Positions 7,098-15,191 of a DNA stretch of 19,085 nt are shown in pieces. The notes under the pieces were generated by a model. It was not told the DNA's origin, did not search any database, and saw only the letters and a program-made list of their open reading frames with translations. This DNA comes from an uncultured bacterium (GTDB taxonomy: Bacteria; Bacillota; Clostridia; Lachnospirales; Lachnospiraceae): NCBI GenBank assembly GCA_946543095.1, contig CAMNLO010000001.1, forward strand, positions 1 through 19,085, in the 5' to 3' direction. A program made the translations under genes and the position numbers. Numbering within the stretch: the stretch's first letter is position 1; each line of letters begins with the position of its first letter.

Positions 7098-8447
7098 GTG
7101 GGTTACTGGATCGCGGTAGTGGATGATGAGCCCTTAAGCCTGACCAACGCAAAAAACATGCTGAACAAGTATGATATGCGGGTCAGCTGTCTGCGCTCGG
7201 GAAAAGACCTGTTAAAATTCGTGGAAAAGAACGATCCCGACCTGGTGCTTCTGGATGTGCTGATGCCGGAAATGGACGGCTTTGAGACCTATCGGGCTCT
7301 CCGGGTATTTGAAGAAAAGGCGGAGCGCCCCCGGACTCCCGTGATCTTTTTAACGGGCGAGAGCAGCAGCGAAACGGAGCGGAGGGGCCTGAAGGCAGGA
7401 GCTTCCGATTTTATCCACAAGCCCTTTGACGAAGACATCCTGGTCAAGCGGATCAAAAACACCATCGTCAACAGCAAGATGATCGAAAGCCTCACGGAGG
7501 AGGCCACCCAGGACAAGCTCACCGGCTTTCTGAACAAAGCCAGCGGCACGAAAAAGGTGGCGGAGCTTTGCAAAAAGAACCCCGGGGCGCTGCTGGTACT
7601 GGATCTGGACAACTTCAAGCTGGTCAACGACCTCTACGGCCACGATATGGGGGACCGGGTCCTGGTGGCCTTCGGGGGCGTGGTGCGGCGAAACGTGCGC
7701 TTCGGGGATGTGTCCTGCCGGATCGGCGGCGACGAGTTCATGATCTTTATGAGTGGGGTGTCCTCAACGGACGCCATCCGTTCCCTTTCGGAAAGACTGA
7801 ATGCCGCGCTGATGGAAGAAGCCGAAAAACTGATGGGCGAAAACCACGGCATCCCGCTGGGCATCTCCATCGGCGTGACCTTAGCCAACGAAGAAGCAAA
7901 TGATTATCAGATCCTGTTCCAGTACGCGGACAACGCTTTGTATGAGGTGAAACGGAACGGGAAACACGGTTTTGTGATCTATGACCCGGATTCCGTCAAC
8001 AGGGACACGGTGGAGGATATGGACCACGAGCTGGCCCGCATCATTCAGATCATGTCGGAGCGTGGAGAGGGCAGCGGCGCCATGCTTTTGGGGCAGGACG
8101 CCTTTGCCTGGAACTACCGCTATATCGAACGCTTCCTGCTGCGGTACGGCGGTGTGGCCACAAGGCTGCTCTTCACCTTATCCTCAGAGGAAAAGGGGAT
8201 CCTGTACACAGAAATGATCTCGGAATTCGGGAATGTATTAAAGGCCACCCTGAGAAAATCGGACATCATATTCCAATGGCTGCATAACCGCTATTTTGTG
8301 CTTCTGCCCCAGCTCGGGGAGGAGGATGCCGAAAGCGTGATCCGGCGGATCATGTCTGCCTGGGAGAACACCGGATATCTGAACAGGATGAACGTGTCCT
8401 ATGCGTTCTCCGTTCTGAGGAAGGACCACTATGAATCAGCGAAATAA
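7098..8447 (+). CDS. Receiver-GGDEF diguanylate cyclase with degenerate second GGDEF-like domain
   Basis: A 449-residue cytosolic response regulator that probably makes cyclic di-GMP from GTP. The receiver (1-122) has Asp9/Asp10, phospho-acceptor Asp53 (LLDVLMPEMDG), Thr86 and Lys108. The cyclase domain (about 135-297) has DLDNFK (169-174), an intact GGDEF (210-214) and an inhibitory-site motif RFGD (201-204), exactly five residues before GGDEF. Residues about 322-440 repeat a cyclase-like pattern (RLLFTL, LRKSDIIFQW, YFVLLPQLGEEDA), but the catalytic loop reads HNRYF instead of GGDEF, so this part is probably regulatory. The start is GTG: no in-frame ATG is available and GGAG (7081-7084) lies 13 bases upstream, a long spacing. 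The end overlaps hybrid kinase 2 by 17 bases. It is the clearest enzymatic output of the operon. Confidence 0.9.
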   Translation: MGYWIAVVDDEPLSLTNAKNMLNKYDMRVSCLRSGKDLLKFVEKNDPDLVLLDVLMPEMDGFETYRALRVFEEKAERPRTPVIFLTGESSSETERRGLKAGASDFIHKPFDEDILVKRIKNTIVNSKMIESLTEEATQDKLTGFLNKASGTKKVAELCKKNPGALLVLDLDNFKLVNDLYGHDMGDRVLVAFGGVVRRNVRFGDVSCRIGGDEFMIFMSGVSSTDAIRSLSERLNAALMEEAEKLMGENHGIPLGISIGVTLANEEANDYQILFQYADNALYEVKRNGKHGFVIYDPDSVNRDTVEDMDHELARIIQIMSERGEGSGAMLLGQDAFAWNYRYIERFLLRYGGVATRLLFTLSSEEKGILYTEMISEFGNVLKATLRKSDIIFQWLHNRYFVLLPQLGEEDAESVIRRIMSAWENTGYLNRMNVSYAFSVLRKDHYESAK

Positions 8448-10488
8448 TGAAAAATTCATCGCCTTTTTGGTGACCCTTGCGTCAGCGGGCCTGATCGTTG
8501 AAACTCTGCTGATGCACTGGGAATTCTGGGTCCCTCCCGTGATCATGGTGGGCATGGCTGCTGCCTGGATGGTCAATCTGTCGGAACAGATCGATCCGGA
8601 GCACAAAAAGCTCTTCTACTTCGTCCATGCCGCCCTTCTGCTGTTTTATCTGGGGGTTCATGATACCGGCTTTTTCGATATCGCCCTGGCGTCGGTGCTG
8701 GCCATGGTGACCTACTCCCTCCTTGGCCGGGTCTATATGATGAACTTTATCCTTGCGGAATATTTTGTCCTGCTGTTCATCCACCTGATCAACCTTCCGG
8801 GAGGAGAGCCCCTGGTCTATAACAGGACGAATGTGTCCAGCATCCTGCTTCATGTCTGCATTGTGATCCTTGTCTACTTCATCAGTGTCAGGACCATTAA
8901 CGACCATCTGGAGGCGGAGGAGGAAAACAAGGCCAGGGAAAAGAGCATCGCCATCAACGACCTGAGCATGGAGGACTTTCTCTCCAATATCTCCCATGAG
9001 CTGAGAACCCCCGTCAACGTGGTCTGCGGCATGTCGGATCTTCTGATCAAAAAGGGAGTGGGAGACGAGGCGGTCTCCATTAAAAGCGCAGGGATCCGGC
9101 TCGCCAATCAGATCGAGGACATCCAGGATTATACGGAATGTAAGAGACGAAATATCTTCCTGGAAGAAGACAACTATACGAGCACCTCGTTGATCAACGA
9201 CGTGGTCACCGGCTTCCGCATGAACGAAAGCGCCGGGGATCTGGATCTGGTGGTGGATTTGGATCCGAGAGTCCCTGCCATGATGCGGGGGGATATCAAA
9301 AAGCTCCATAAGATGTTCCGCCATCTTCTGGAGAATGCCATAAAATTCACCCGGAAGGGCGGCGTTTATGTGCACATGTACACGGAGCCCAGGGAATACG
9401 GCGTCAATCTCTGCATCGAGATGACGGACACGGGCATCGGCATGGACCGCCATGCCATGCGCGCCGTCAGGGAGGGAATGTATCAGGAAAACAAAAACCG
9501 CAACCGCAGCACCGGCGGCATCGGCTTAGGGCTTTTTATCGTCTACGGTTTTGCCCACAGAATGGGCGGCTTTGTGAAGATCGAGAGCGAAAAGGGGACC
9601 GGCACCACCATCCGTGTCACCATCCCGCAAAAGGCCGTGGACAAAACGCCATGCCTCACTCTGGATGCCGGCTTTAACGGGGCCGTCTTATTCCATGTGC
9701 GGCCGGATAAATACAGGGTTCCGAAGCTCAGGGATTTCTACCGCAATATGGCCGCCAACCTGGCCAGGGGGATGCACGTTCCGCTGTATTCCGCGGAGAC
9801 GGTGTACGAGGTAGAGCGCCTGAAGGAAAAGCTGAACGTGAGCTATGTGTTCATGGGTCAGGAGGAATACACGGAAAACCGCGGCTATTTCGAGGAGCTG
9901 GCCAGGGAGGACATCGTGGTGGCGGTGTCCGCGGGACCTGAGTTCACCCTTCCCGAAAACAGCAAAGTGCTTTTGCTGCCCAAGCCGCTTTATGCTTATC
10001 CCATCATCAAGATCTTAAACGAAGGGCGGGACGCCAGGAACATCGACGAAAGCGCCTCTTCGGAAAAGCCTGTGTTTACGGGGGTGAAGGCCCTGATCGT
10101 GGATGACGAGCCAATGAACCTGGTGGTGGCCGCCTCTTTGTTCAAGGATTACGAAATGATCATCGACACTGCCGGCGGCGGCAGGGAAGCCATCCGGAAG
10201 TTCCGGGAAAATGATTACGATCTGATCTTCATGGACCATATGATGCCGGAAATGGACGGCGTGGAGGCCATGCGGCTGATCCGGGACGAGGCGGAGGCCA
10301 TGAAGAGGAAGGTCCTTATCGTGGCGCTGACCGCCAATACGGTCTCCGGCGCCAGGGAAATGTTCTTAAAAGAAGGCTTTGACGGCTTTATCGCAAAGCC
10401 CATCAATATCGCTGATTTTGAGAGAGTGATGCTTCGTGTGCTTTCCGGCTCTGCAGCGGCGGAAGGAGGTGAAACCAGATGGATCTGA
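8431..10488 (+). CDS. Hybrid histidine kinase 2 (6 TM, HisKA, HATPase, pseudo-receiver, receiver)
   Basis: A 685-residue kinase with about six N-terminal transmembrane segments (8-28, 32-50, 61-77, 81-98, 103-121, 136-153), then HisKA with phospho-His189 (ISHELRTPVN) and HATPase with Asn302 (ENAIKFT), DTGIGM (333-338) and GIGLGL (363-368). Residues about 410-535 look like a degenerate receiver: the fold pattern and a final LLPKP remain, but the phospho-acceptor position reads FMG. A canonical receiver follows (551-672) with Asp558/Asp559, Asp602 (FMDHMMPEMDG), Thr634 and Lys656. Unlike kinases 1 and 3 there is no Hpt domain, so its phosphate must pass to an Hpt elsewhere. The ATG at 8431 is preceded by AGGAAGG (8418-8424). 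It overlaps both neighbours, by 17 and 10 bases. Confidence 0.9.
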   Translation: MNQRNNEKFIAFLVTLASAGLIVETLLMHWEFWVPPVIMVGMAAAWMVNLSEQIDPEHKKLFYFVHAALLLFYLGVHDTGFFDIALASVLAMVTYSLLGRVYMMNFILAEYFVLLFIHLINLPGGEPLVYNRTNVSSILLHVCIVILVYFISVRTINDHLEAEEENKAREKSIAINDLSMEDFLSNISHELRTPVNVVCGMSDLLIKKGVGDEAVSIKSAGIRLANQIEDIQDYTECKRRNIFLEEDNYTSTSLINDVVTGFRMNESAGDLDLVVDLDPRVPAMMRGDIKKLHKMFRHLLENAIKFTRKGGVYVHMYTEPREYGVNLCIEMTDTGIGMDRHAMRAVREGMYQENKNRNRSTGGIGLGLFIVYGFAHRMGGFVKIESEKGTGTTIRVTIPQKAVDKTPCLTLDAGFNGAVLFHVRPDKYRVPKLRDFYRNMAANLARGMHVPLYSAETVYEVERLKEKLNVSYVFMGQEEYTENRGYFEELAREDIVVAVSAGPEFTLPENSKVLLLPKPLYAYPIIKILNEGRDARNIDESASSEKPVFTGVKALIVDDEPMNLVVAASLFKDYEMIIDTAGGGREAIRKFRENDYDLIFMDHMMPEMDGVEAMRLIRDEAEAMKRKVLIVALTANTVSGAREMFLKEGFDGFIAKPINIADFERVMLRVLSGSAAAEGGETRWI
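10463..10472 (+). promoter_or_regulatory. Strong ribosome binding site of hybrid kinase 3
   Basis: AAGGAGGTGA is nearly a full anti-16S match and ends six bases before the ATG at 10479. It lies inside the end of hybrid kinase 2, which overlaps kinase 3 by 10 bases. It fixes the start and suggests independent re-initiation as well as coupling. Confidence 0.7.
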
Positions 10489-13400
10489 TGGGATGGATTG
10501 CATCTTACGCTGCTGCGATCAGGGATCCCGACCGGGATTTTGACGAGAGGATCTACCTGATCCTTTCCATTGTGTCAGAGGTGACAGTGTTCATCGCGCT
10601 GATCGGGGATATCATTTTAAAGGAAAATCCCCAGGAGATCTTCCTGATCATCGGCGTTCTGATCTTTGTGCCCGCCCTTGCCATCATCTGCCTGAGATTC
10701 AACAAGCTGAAGCTGGCCATCCGGATCACGGTGTTGGGACTGGTGTTTATCATCATTCCGGGGCTCTTCTTCTTTGGCGGCGGCTTAAAGGGCGGCGGTG
10801 TGATCTGGATCATCTTCGCCTTCATGTATGTGGGCCTGGTGCTCCACGGCACCTGGCGGAATGTGATGTTCGCGCTGATCACCCTGCTGTCTTTGGGCTG
10901 CTATCTCTGCAATTATTTCCGTCCCTGGTGGATCTACCGCCATTCCCAGCGGTTCTTCCACATTGATTCCTTTATCTCTCTTGTGCTGGTGGGCGTTTTG
11001 TGCTTTATCATGACCTGGGTCCAGGGACGCCTCTTTGCGGAGGAGAACGAGAGGGCAAAGAAAGAGGCGAAGAGAGCGGAGGAGCTGACAAGAGCCCAGA
11101 ACCGGTTCTTCTCCAGCATGAGCCATGAGATCCGCACTCCCATCAATTCCATCCTGGGCTTAAACGAGCTGATCTTAAGGGACCAGTACGCCACGGATGA
11201 GATCGTAAGGGACGCCTCCGGGATCCAGGGCTCCGGTAAGATGCTGCTTTCCCTGATCAACGACATCCTGGATTTCTCCAAGATCGAAGCCGGCAGTATG
11301 GACATCATTCCCGTGGACTACCGGGTCGGGGATATGCTCTCCGAGGTGGTGAACATGATGTGGCTCCGTGCGGAGGATAAGGGCCTGGGGTTTGAAATCA
11401 GCGTGGATCCTGAGGTTCCGGTGGTGCTCTACGGCGACGAGGTCCGCATCAAGCAGATCATTATCAACCTGTTAAACAATGCCATCAAATATACCCGGGA
11501 CGGCCATGTGGAGCTTCGGATCGAAAGCCGGGAGACCGGCGAGGATATCGTGGAATTATGGATCTCCATCACGGACACGGGCATGGGGATCAAGAAAGAG
11601 GATATCCCTTACCTCTTCGATTCCTTCAAGCGCGTGGACGAAAGCAGGAACAGACATATCGAAGGCACCGGCCTTGGCCTCAGCATCGTGAAGCAGCTGG
11701 TGGAGCTGATGAACGGAACCATCACTGTCAACAGTATCTACGGCGAAGGAAGCACCTTTACGGTCAGGATCAAACAGAAGGTCTCCGACCACAACAAGGT
11801 CGGCGAGCTGAATATCCACAACCAGCAGATCGTAAAGCACACCATCTACGAAAGCAGCTTCCTTGCGCCTGAAGCCAGGATTTTGATCGTGGACGATAAC
11901 GAGATGAACCTGGAGGTGGAAGCCAGACTTCTGGAAGACACGGATATGGCCATCGACAAGGCACGAAACGGCGAGGAAGCGCTGAATATGTGCCTGAAGG
12001 CGCATTACGACGCCATTTTCATGGATCACCTGATGCCCGAGATGGACGGCATCGAATGCCTGGAGGCCCTGCGCAGCCAGGAGGGAGGGCTTAACCGCAA
12101 CACCCCCGTTATCGTGCTCACCGCAAACGCAGGAAGCGACAACAGGGAGCTCTACAACAGGGCGGGCTTTGACGGCTATCTGGTGAAGCCCGTTTCCGGG
12201 GAAGCCATGGAGGAGACTCTGATCCGCCATATCTCCAACGAAAAGATCATTCTCAGGAATGTGATGATGGGGGACGACAGGGAGATCCGCACCTCCGACA
12301 AATTCGCCGGAAAGGCCCCTGTGATCATCACCGCCTCCAGTATGTGCGACCTGCCCGAAACCGTCATCCGGAAGCTGAACATCCCCATCATCCCCTTCAC
12401 GATCCGCACGGAGAAGGGCGTGTTCAAGGACGGCGTAAACCTGGACGCCTACGAAATGATCCGCCATGTGGGCCTGGGAAAAGACGCCATCTCCGCGCCT
12501 CCCAGCGAAGCGGAATACACGGAGTTCTTCGCGAACGCGCTGAAGAACACTCACCACCTGATCCATATCGCCATCACCACCAGCATGAGCTCCGAGTTTA
12601 GGATCGCCGGCGAGGCGGCCCGCTCCTTCGACAATGTGACTGTTATCAACTCCGAATGTCTCTCCAGCGCCACCGGGCTTCTGGTGCTGATCGCCTGCAA
12701 GCTGGCGCAGCAGGGCACCGCGGTGCCGGATATCGTATCGGAGCTGGAAGTGATGAAGCGCCGGTTAAAGTGCAGCTTTATCATTGACAACACGGAGTTT
12801 ATGGCCAAAAGAGGGCTTATGAACAACCGCTTTCACAAGATCGCAAAAGCCCTGAATCTCCATCCGGCCCTCAGGATCCAGAACGATAAGGTGGGCATCA
12901 GCGGGATCTGGGCCGGCAGGACCAGGACCGCCTACAGAAACTATATCAAACGGGCCATCCCCGTGGACACCATCCCGGATTCCGAAATAGTGTTCATTAC
13001 CTATGCGGATGTGCCCACGGAGACCCTTGCCTGGATCGAAGAAGAGCTGAAAAAGACAGCCTACTTTGAACATGTGGTGTTCCAGCAGGCTTCCGCCGCC
13101 GTTTCCTCCAACTGCGGCCCGGGGACCTTCGGGATCTTATATTTCTTAAAGTCCAACAAGTCCTATAATATCGCTTCCTTCATCGGCGATATCACCGCGG
13201 AGGAGAGTAAAGCAGCGGAAGAAGCAGCTAAGGAGCAGCCTGAGGAGCTTCCCGAAGAGACGGCCTTCCCTGAGGAGGATGCAGGGTCATTTGAAGATAC
13301 CGCTCCCGCGCCTGAACCCGAAGACGCCCCCTGGTACAGGCAGATCCCCTGTATCGACCCTGATATCGCCATAAAGAACAGCGGCTCAGAGGATGCCTTC

Positions 13401-13922
13401 AAAGCTGTTCTTAAGATATTCTATGATTCCATAGAGGATAAATTTGCGGAACTGGAAAACAGCTATCAGCTTGGTGACTGGGCGAACTACACCATTAAGA
13501 TCCACGCCTTAAAGAGCTCCGCCAGACTTGTGGGAGCCATGGAGTTAGGGGAGATGGCCGAGCAGCTGGAAATGGCCGGAAAAGCATCGGACACCCGGTA
13601 CATCCGGGAAAACCATAACCCCGCGATGGAAAAATATCTCAGCTTCAGAGAAGCCCTTGCGCCGGCATTTTCGGAGGAAACGAAAGGAGATGAGGAAGAC
13701 ACCGGAAAACCTGTCGCGGATGATTTCCTGATGGAAAGCGTTTATGAAGGCTTAAAGGAAGCCGCGGAAGCCATGGACTGTGATCAGGTGGAGGCGATCA
13801 TGCAGGAGATCGGGGACTATGCCATTCCCGACAGGGAAAAGGAAACCTTTGCTCTTATCCGCGAGAAAGCAGACAGCCTGGACTATGACGGTCTGCTGGA
13901 AGTCCTGGGAAATCATCAGTAA
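10479..13922 (+). CDS. Hybrid histidine kinase 3 with DegV (FakB-like) domain between receiver and Hpt
   Basis: A 1147-residue fusion. About six TM segments (25-47, 54-72, 80-100, 108-123, 129-146, 163-181) precede a coiled linker, HisKA with phospho-His216 (MSHEIRTP), HATPase with Asn334, DTGMGI (366-371) and GTGLGL (396-401), and a receiver with Asp472/Asp473, Asp516, Thr548 and Lys570. Residues about 613-900 match the DegV fold: ITASSMCDLP (617-626), IPIIPFTIR, VFKDGVNLD (648-656), SAPPSEAEY (672-680), a serine-rich ITTSMSSEF (699-707), VTVINSECLSSATGL (720-734), LHPALRI, and GPGTFGILYF (880-889). DegV proteins bind fatty acids and, as FakB, present them to a kinase. An acidic linker (907-950) leads to an Hpt with His1009 and a helical tail (about 1080-1147) shared with kinase 1. 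The DegV function inside a kinase is unknown; lipid sensing is inferred. Confidence 0.9.
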   Translation: MDLMGWIASYAAAIRDPDRDFDERIYLILSIVSEVTVFIALIGDIILKENPQEIFLIIGVLIFVPALAIICLRFNKLKLAIRITVLGLVFIIIPGLFFFGGGLKGGGVIWIIFAFMYVGLVLHGTWRNVMFALITLLSLGCYLCNYFRPWWIYRHSQRFFHIDSFISLVLVGVLCFIMTWVQGRLFAEENERAKKEAKRAEELTRAQNRFFSSMSHEIRTPINSILGLNELILRDQYATDEIVRDASGIQGSGKMLLSLINDILDFSKIEAGSMDIIPVDYRVGDMLSEVVNMMWLRAEDKGLGFEISVDPEVPVVLYGDEVRIKQIIINLLNNAIKYTRDGHVELRIESRETGEDIVELWISITDTGMGIKKEDIPYLFDSFKRVDESRNRHIEGTGLGLSIVKQLVELMNGTITVNSIYGEGSTFTVRIKQKVSDHNKVGELNIHNQQIVKHTIYESSFLAPEARILIVDDNEMNLEVEARLLEDTDMAIDKARNGEEALNMCLKAHYDAIFMDHLMPEMDGIECLEALRSQEGGLNRNTPVIVLTANAGSDNRELYNRAGFDGYLVKPVSGEAMEETLIRHISNEKIILRNVMMGDDREIRTSDKFAGKAPVIITASSMCDLPETVIRKLNIPIIPFTIRTEKGVFKDGVNLDAYEMIRHVGLGKDAISAPPSEAEYTEFFANALKNTHHLIHIAITTSMSSEFRIAGEAARSFDNVTVINSECLSSATGLLVLIACKLAQQGTAVPDIVSELEVMKRRLKCSFIIDNTEFMAKRGLMNNRFHKIAKALNLHPALRIQNDKVGISGIWAGRTRTAYRNYIKRAIPVDTIPDSEIVFITYADVPTETLAWIEEELKKTAYFEHVVFQQASAAVSSNCGPGTFGILYFLKSNKSYNIASFIGDITAEESKAAEEAAKEQPEELPEETAFPEEDAGSFEDTAPAPEPEDAPWYRQIPCIDPDIAIKNSGSEDAFKAVLKIFYDSIEDKFAELENSYQLGDWANYTIKIHALKSSARLVGAMELGEMAEQLEMAGKASDTRYIRENHNPAMEKYLSFREALAPAFSEETKGDEEDTGKPVADDFLMESVYEGLKEAAEAMDCDQVEAIMQEIGDYAIPDREKETFALIREKADSLDYDGLLEVLGNHQ

Positions 13923-13958
13923 ACAGCAATAAGCAATTCAGAAAGGAAAGAAAGCTCT

Positions 13959-14177
13959 ATGAATGAAAATGCAAGAGAGAAGGTCATGAAGATCCTTCGG
14001 AGAGAACTGAAGTACACTTCGACGAATCTGGCGTTCAATATGCTGATCTCCAATCTGCAAAGAAAGCTGCAGGCAGACCCCGGGAATATGGACGCCTGCA
14101 TGACGGAAATGGAGGGATTTCTGAAGAAGTACCCTATTGTGGCCAAGGTGGATCTGGCAAATATCGCCGCCCTGTAA
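13959..14177 (+). CDS. Small helical protein of unknown function
   Basis: A 72-residue protein, not recognised. It is rich in Lys, Arg, Glu, Leu and Met, has no signal peptide or membrane segment, and is predicted by eye to be almost all helix, with a basic first half (KILRRELKYTSTNLAF, then NLQRKLQ) and a more acidic middle (MTEMEGFLKKYP). The ATG is preceded by GGAAAG (13945-13950) at eight bases. It sits 36 bases after hybrid kinase 3 and 44 bases before the FIST-like gene on the same strand. Its conserved-looking reading frame and ribosome site argue for a real gene. It could be a small adaptor or regulator of the relay, but nothing in the sequence proves this. Confidence 0.7.
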   Translation: MNENAREKVMKILRRELKYTSTNLAFNMLISNLQRKLQADPGNMDACMTEMEGFLKKYPIVAKVDLANIAAL

Positions 14178-14221
14178 TGCAGACGATCACCGGGAAATTA
14201 TAACAATCAGGAGGTATCAAA

Positions 14222-15187
14222 ATGCTCGTTACACTGGAACAGGCAATTGCAATGATAAAAGAAGGAAAACCGCTCCATATCGCTGCGGATGAGACATTGC
14301 TCGATCAGCTCCCCAGGGGAAACTGGATCGGCGGTACCACCCCCTATTTTATCAGCGAAGAGGGCGGGATCATGACGAAGGATAAGTTATTGATCACGGA
14401 GATGGATTTCGGAGTGGAAGCCCGGATCGCGGTCTACGGAAAATATAATGTCTTCCAGATCGTGGAGGAATGCTTTGACAACGGCCTGACTCTTCTGATC
14501 ATGCCCTTCAGCTCAGCAGTGGCGGCCAAATACTCCAAGGAAGCGCCGGACGTGGAGGAGCTTTTAATGCATCCCATCATCGGCTGGATCTCCGGCTATG
14601 ACCTGGATCTTCCGGGAGAAGCGAAGGTCTACGACGGAACCACGGGCGAAGCCTACACGGACAAGGCTGTGGTCATGTACATCAGGCTCCCCGAGGGAAA
14701 ATCCGCCATGGTCAACATGATCAATATCTTCACGGATGACAAGACGGATCCCGTGATCCGGTTCCCCGAAAACGACCTGAGCGCCGGAAAATGCACCATC
14801 AACGGCCAGGAGGTCAACCTGGCGGAGTTTCTCGTAAAGAAGGGGATCGATCCCCAGCTGCCTCTGGTGGCAGACCACAACGGCTCCTATATCAACACCT
14901 CCATCAAGGCCGTGGAAAACGGCGTCGTGGACTTTTTCGCCCCGGTGTTCAAGAACATCGAATACCGCTTTGCCGTCCCCGTGAAGGATTACGAGGAGGA
15001 GTTCCTGAAGAGCGTTCACGCTGCCGAGGACAGAAAGCCCGTATTTTCCTGCAACTGCATCAGGAATTTCCAGAGCGCTGATCTGAACGGAAAGAAGATC
15101 CTGCCCTATGTCGGACCCGTGACCTTCGGGGAAGTGGCCTACCAGCTTGTCAACCAGACCTTAGTGTACTGCGAGATATTCGGATAA
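14222..15187 (+). CDS. FIST-like ligand-binding protein (DUF6976-like)
   Basis: A 321-residue soluble protein. The N-terminal half contains WIGGTTPYFISEEGG (35-49), similar to the Gly-Cys/Gly-Thr-Thr segment of FIST_N domains. The C-terminal half ends with PVFSCNCIRNF (273-283) and GPVTFGEVAYQLVNQTLV (298-315), which fits the FIST_C pattern of a Cys-containing strand followed by a Gly-x-x-Thr-Phe-Gly-Glu motif. FIST domains are described as small-molecule sensors in signal transduction, often encoded near amino-acid metabolism or transport. That fits the next gene, an amino-acid symporter four bases away, and the kinases upstream. AGGAGGT (14209-14215) precedes the ATG. There is no attached output domain, so it may be a stand-alone receptor or an enzyme. 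DUF6976 membership is recalled from overall appearance, not checked. Confidence 0.6.
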   Translation: MLVTLEQAIAMIKEGKPLHIAADETLLDQLPRGNWIGGTTPYFISEEGGIMTKDKLLITEMDFGVEARIAVYGKYNVFQIVEECFDNGLTLLIMPFSSAVAAKYSKEAPDVEELLMHPIIGWISGYDLDLPGEAKVYDGTTGEAYTDKAVVMYIRLPEGKSAMVNMINIFTDDKTDPVIRFPENDLSAGKCTINGQEVNLAEFLVKKGIDPQLPLVADHNGSYINTSIKAVENGVVDFFAPVFKNIEYRFAVPVKDYEEEFLKSVHAAEDRKPVFSCNCIRNFQSADLNGKKILPYVGPVTFGEVAYQLVNQTLVYCEIFG

Positions 15188-15191
15188 TACA

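Noticed and set aside
8482..9453. A 323-codon open frame on the minus strand inside hybrid kinase 2
   Set aside because: It is antisense to transmembrane, HisKA and HATPase sequence with intact catalytic motifs. The composition (many His, Asp, Gln) looks non-biological and no ribosome site supports it.
11556..12566. A 336-codon open frame on the minus strand inside hybrid kinase 3
   Set aside because: It lies wholly antisense to receiver and DegV coding sequence with clear motifs on the plus strand. The product is rich in His, Val, Asp and Gly with no recognisable domain, as expected for shadow frames in codon-biased, GC-rich genes.
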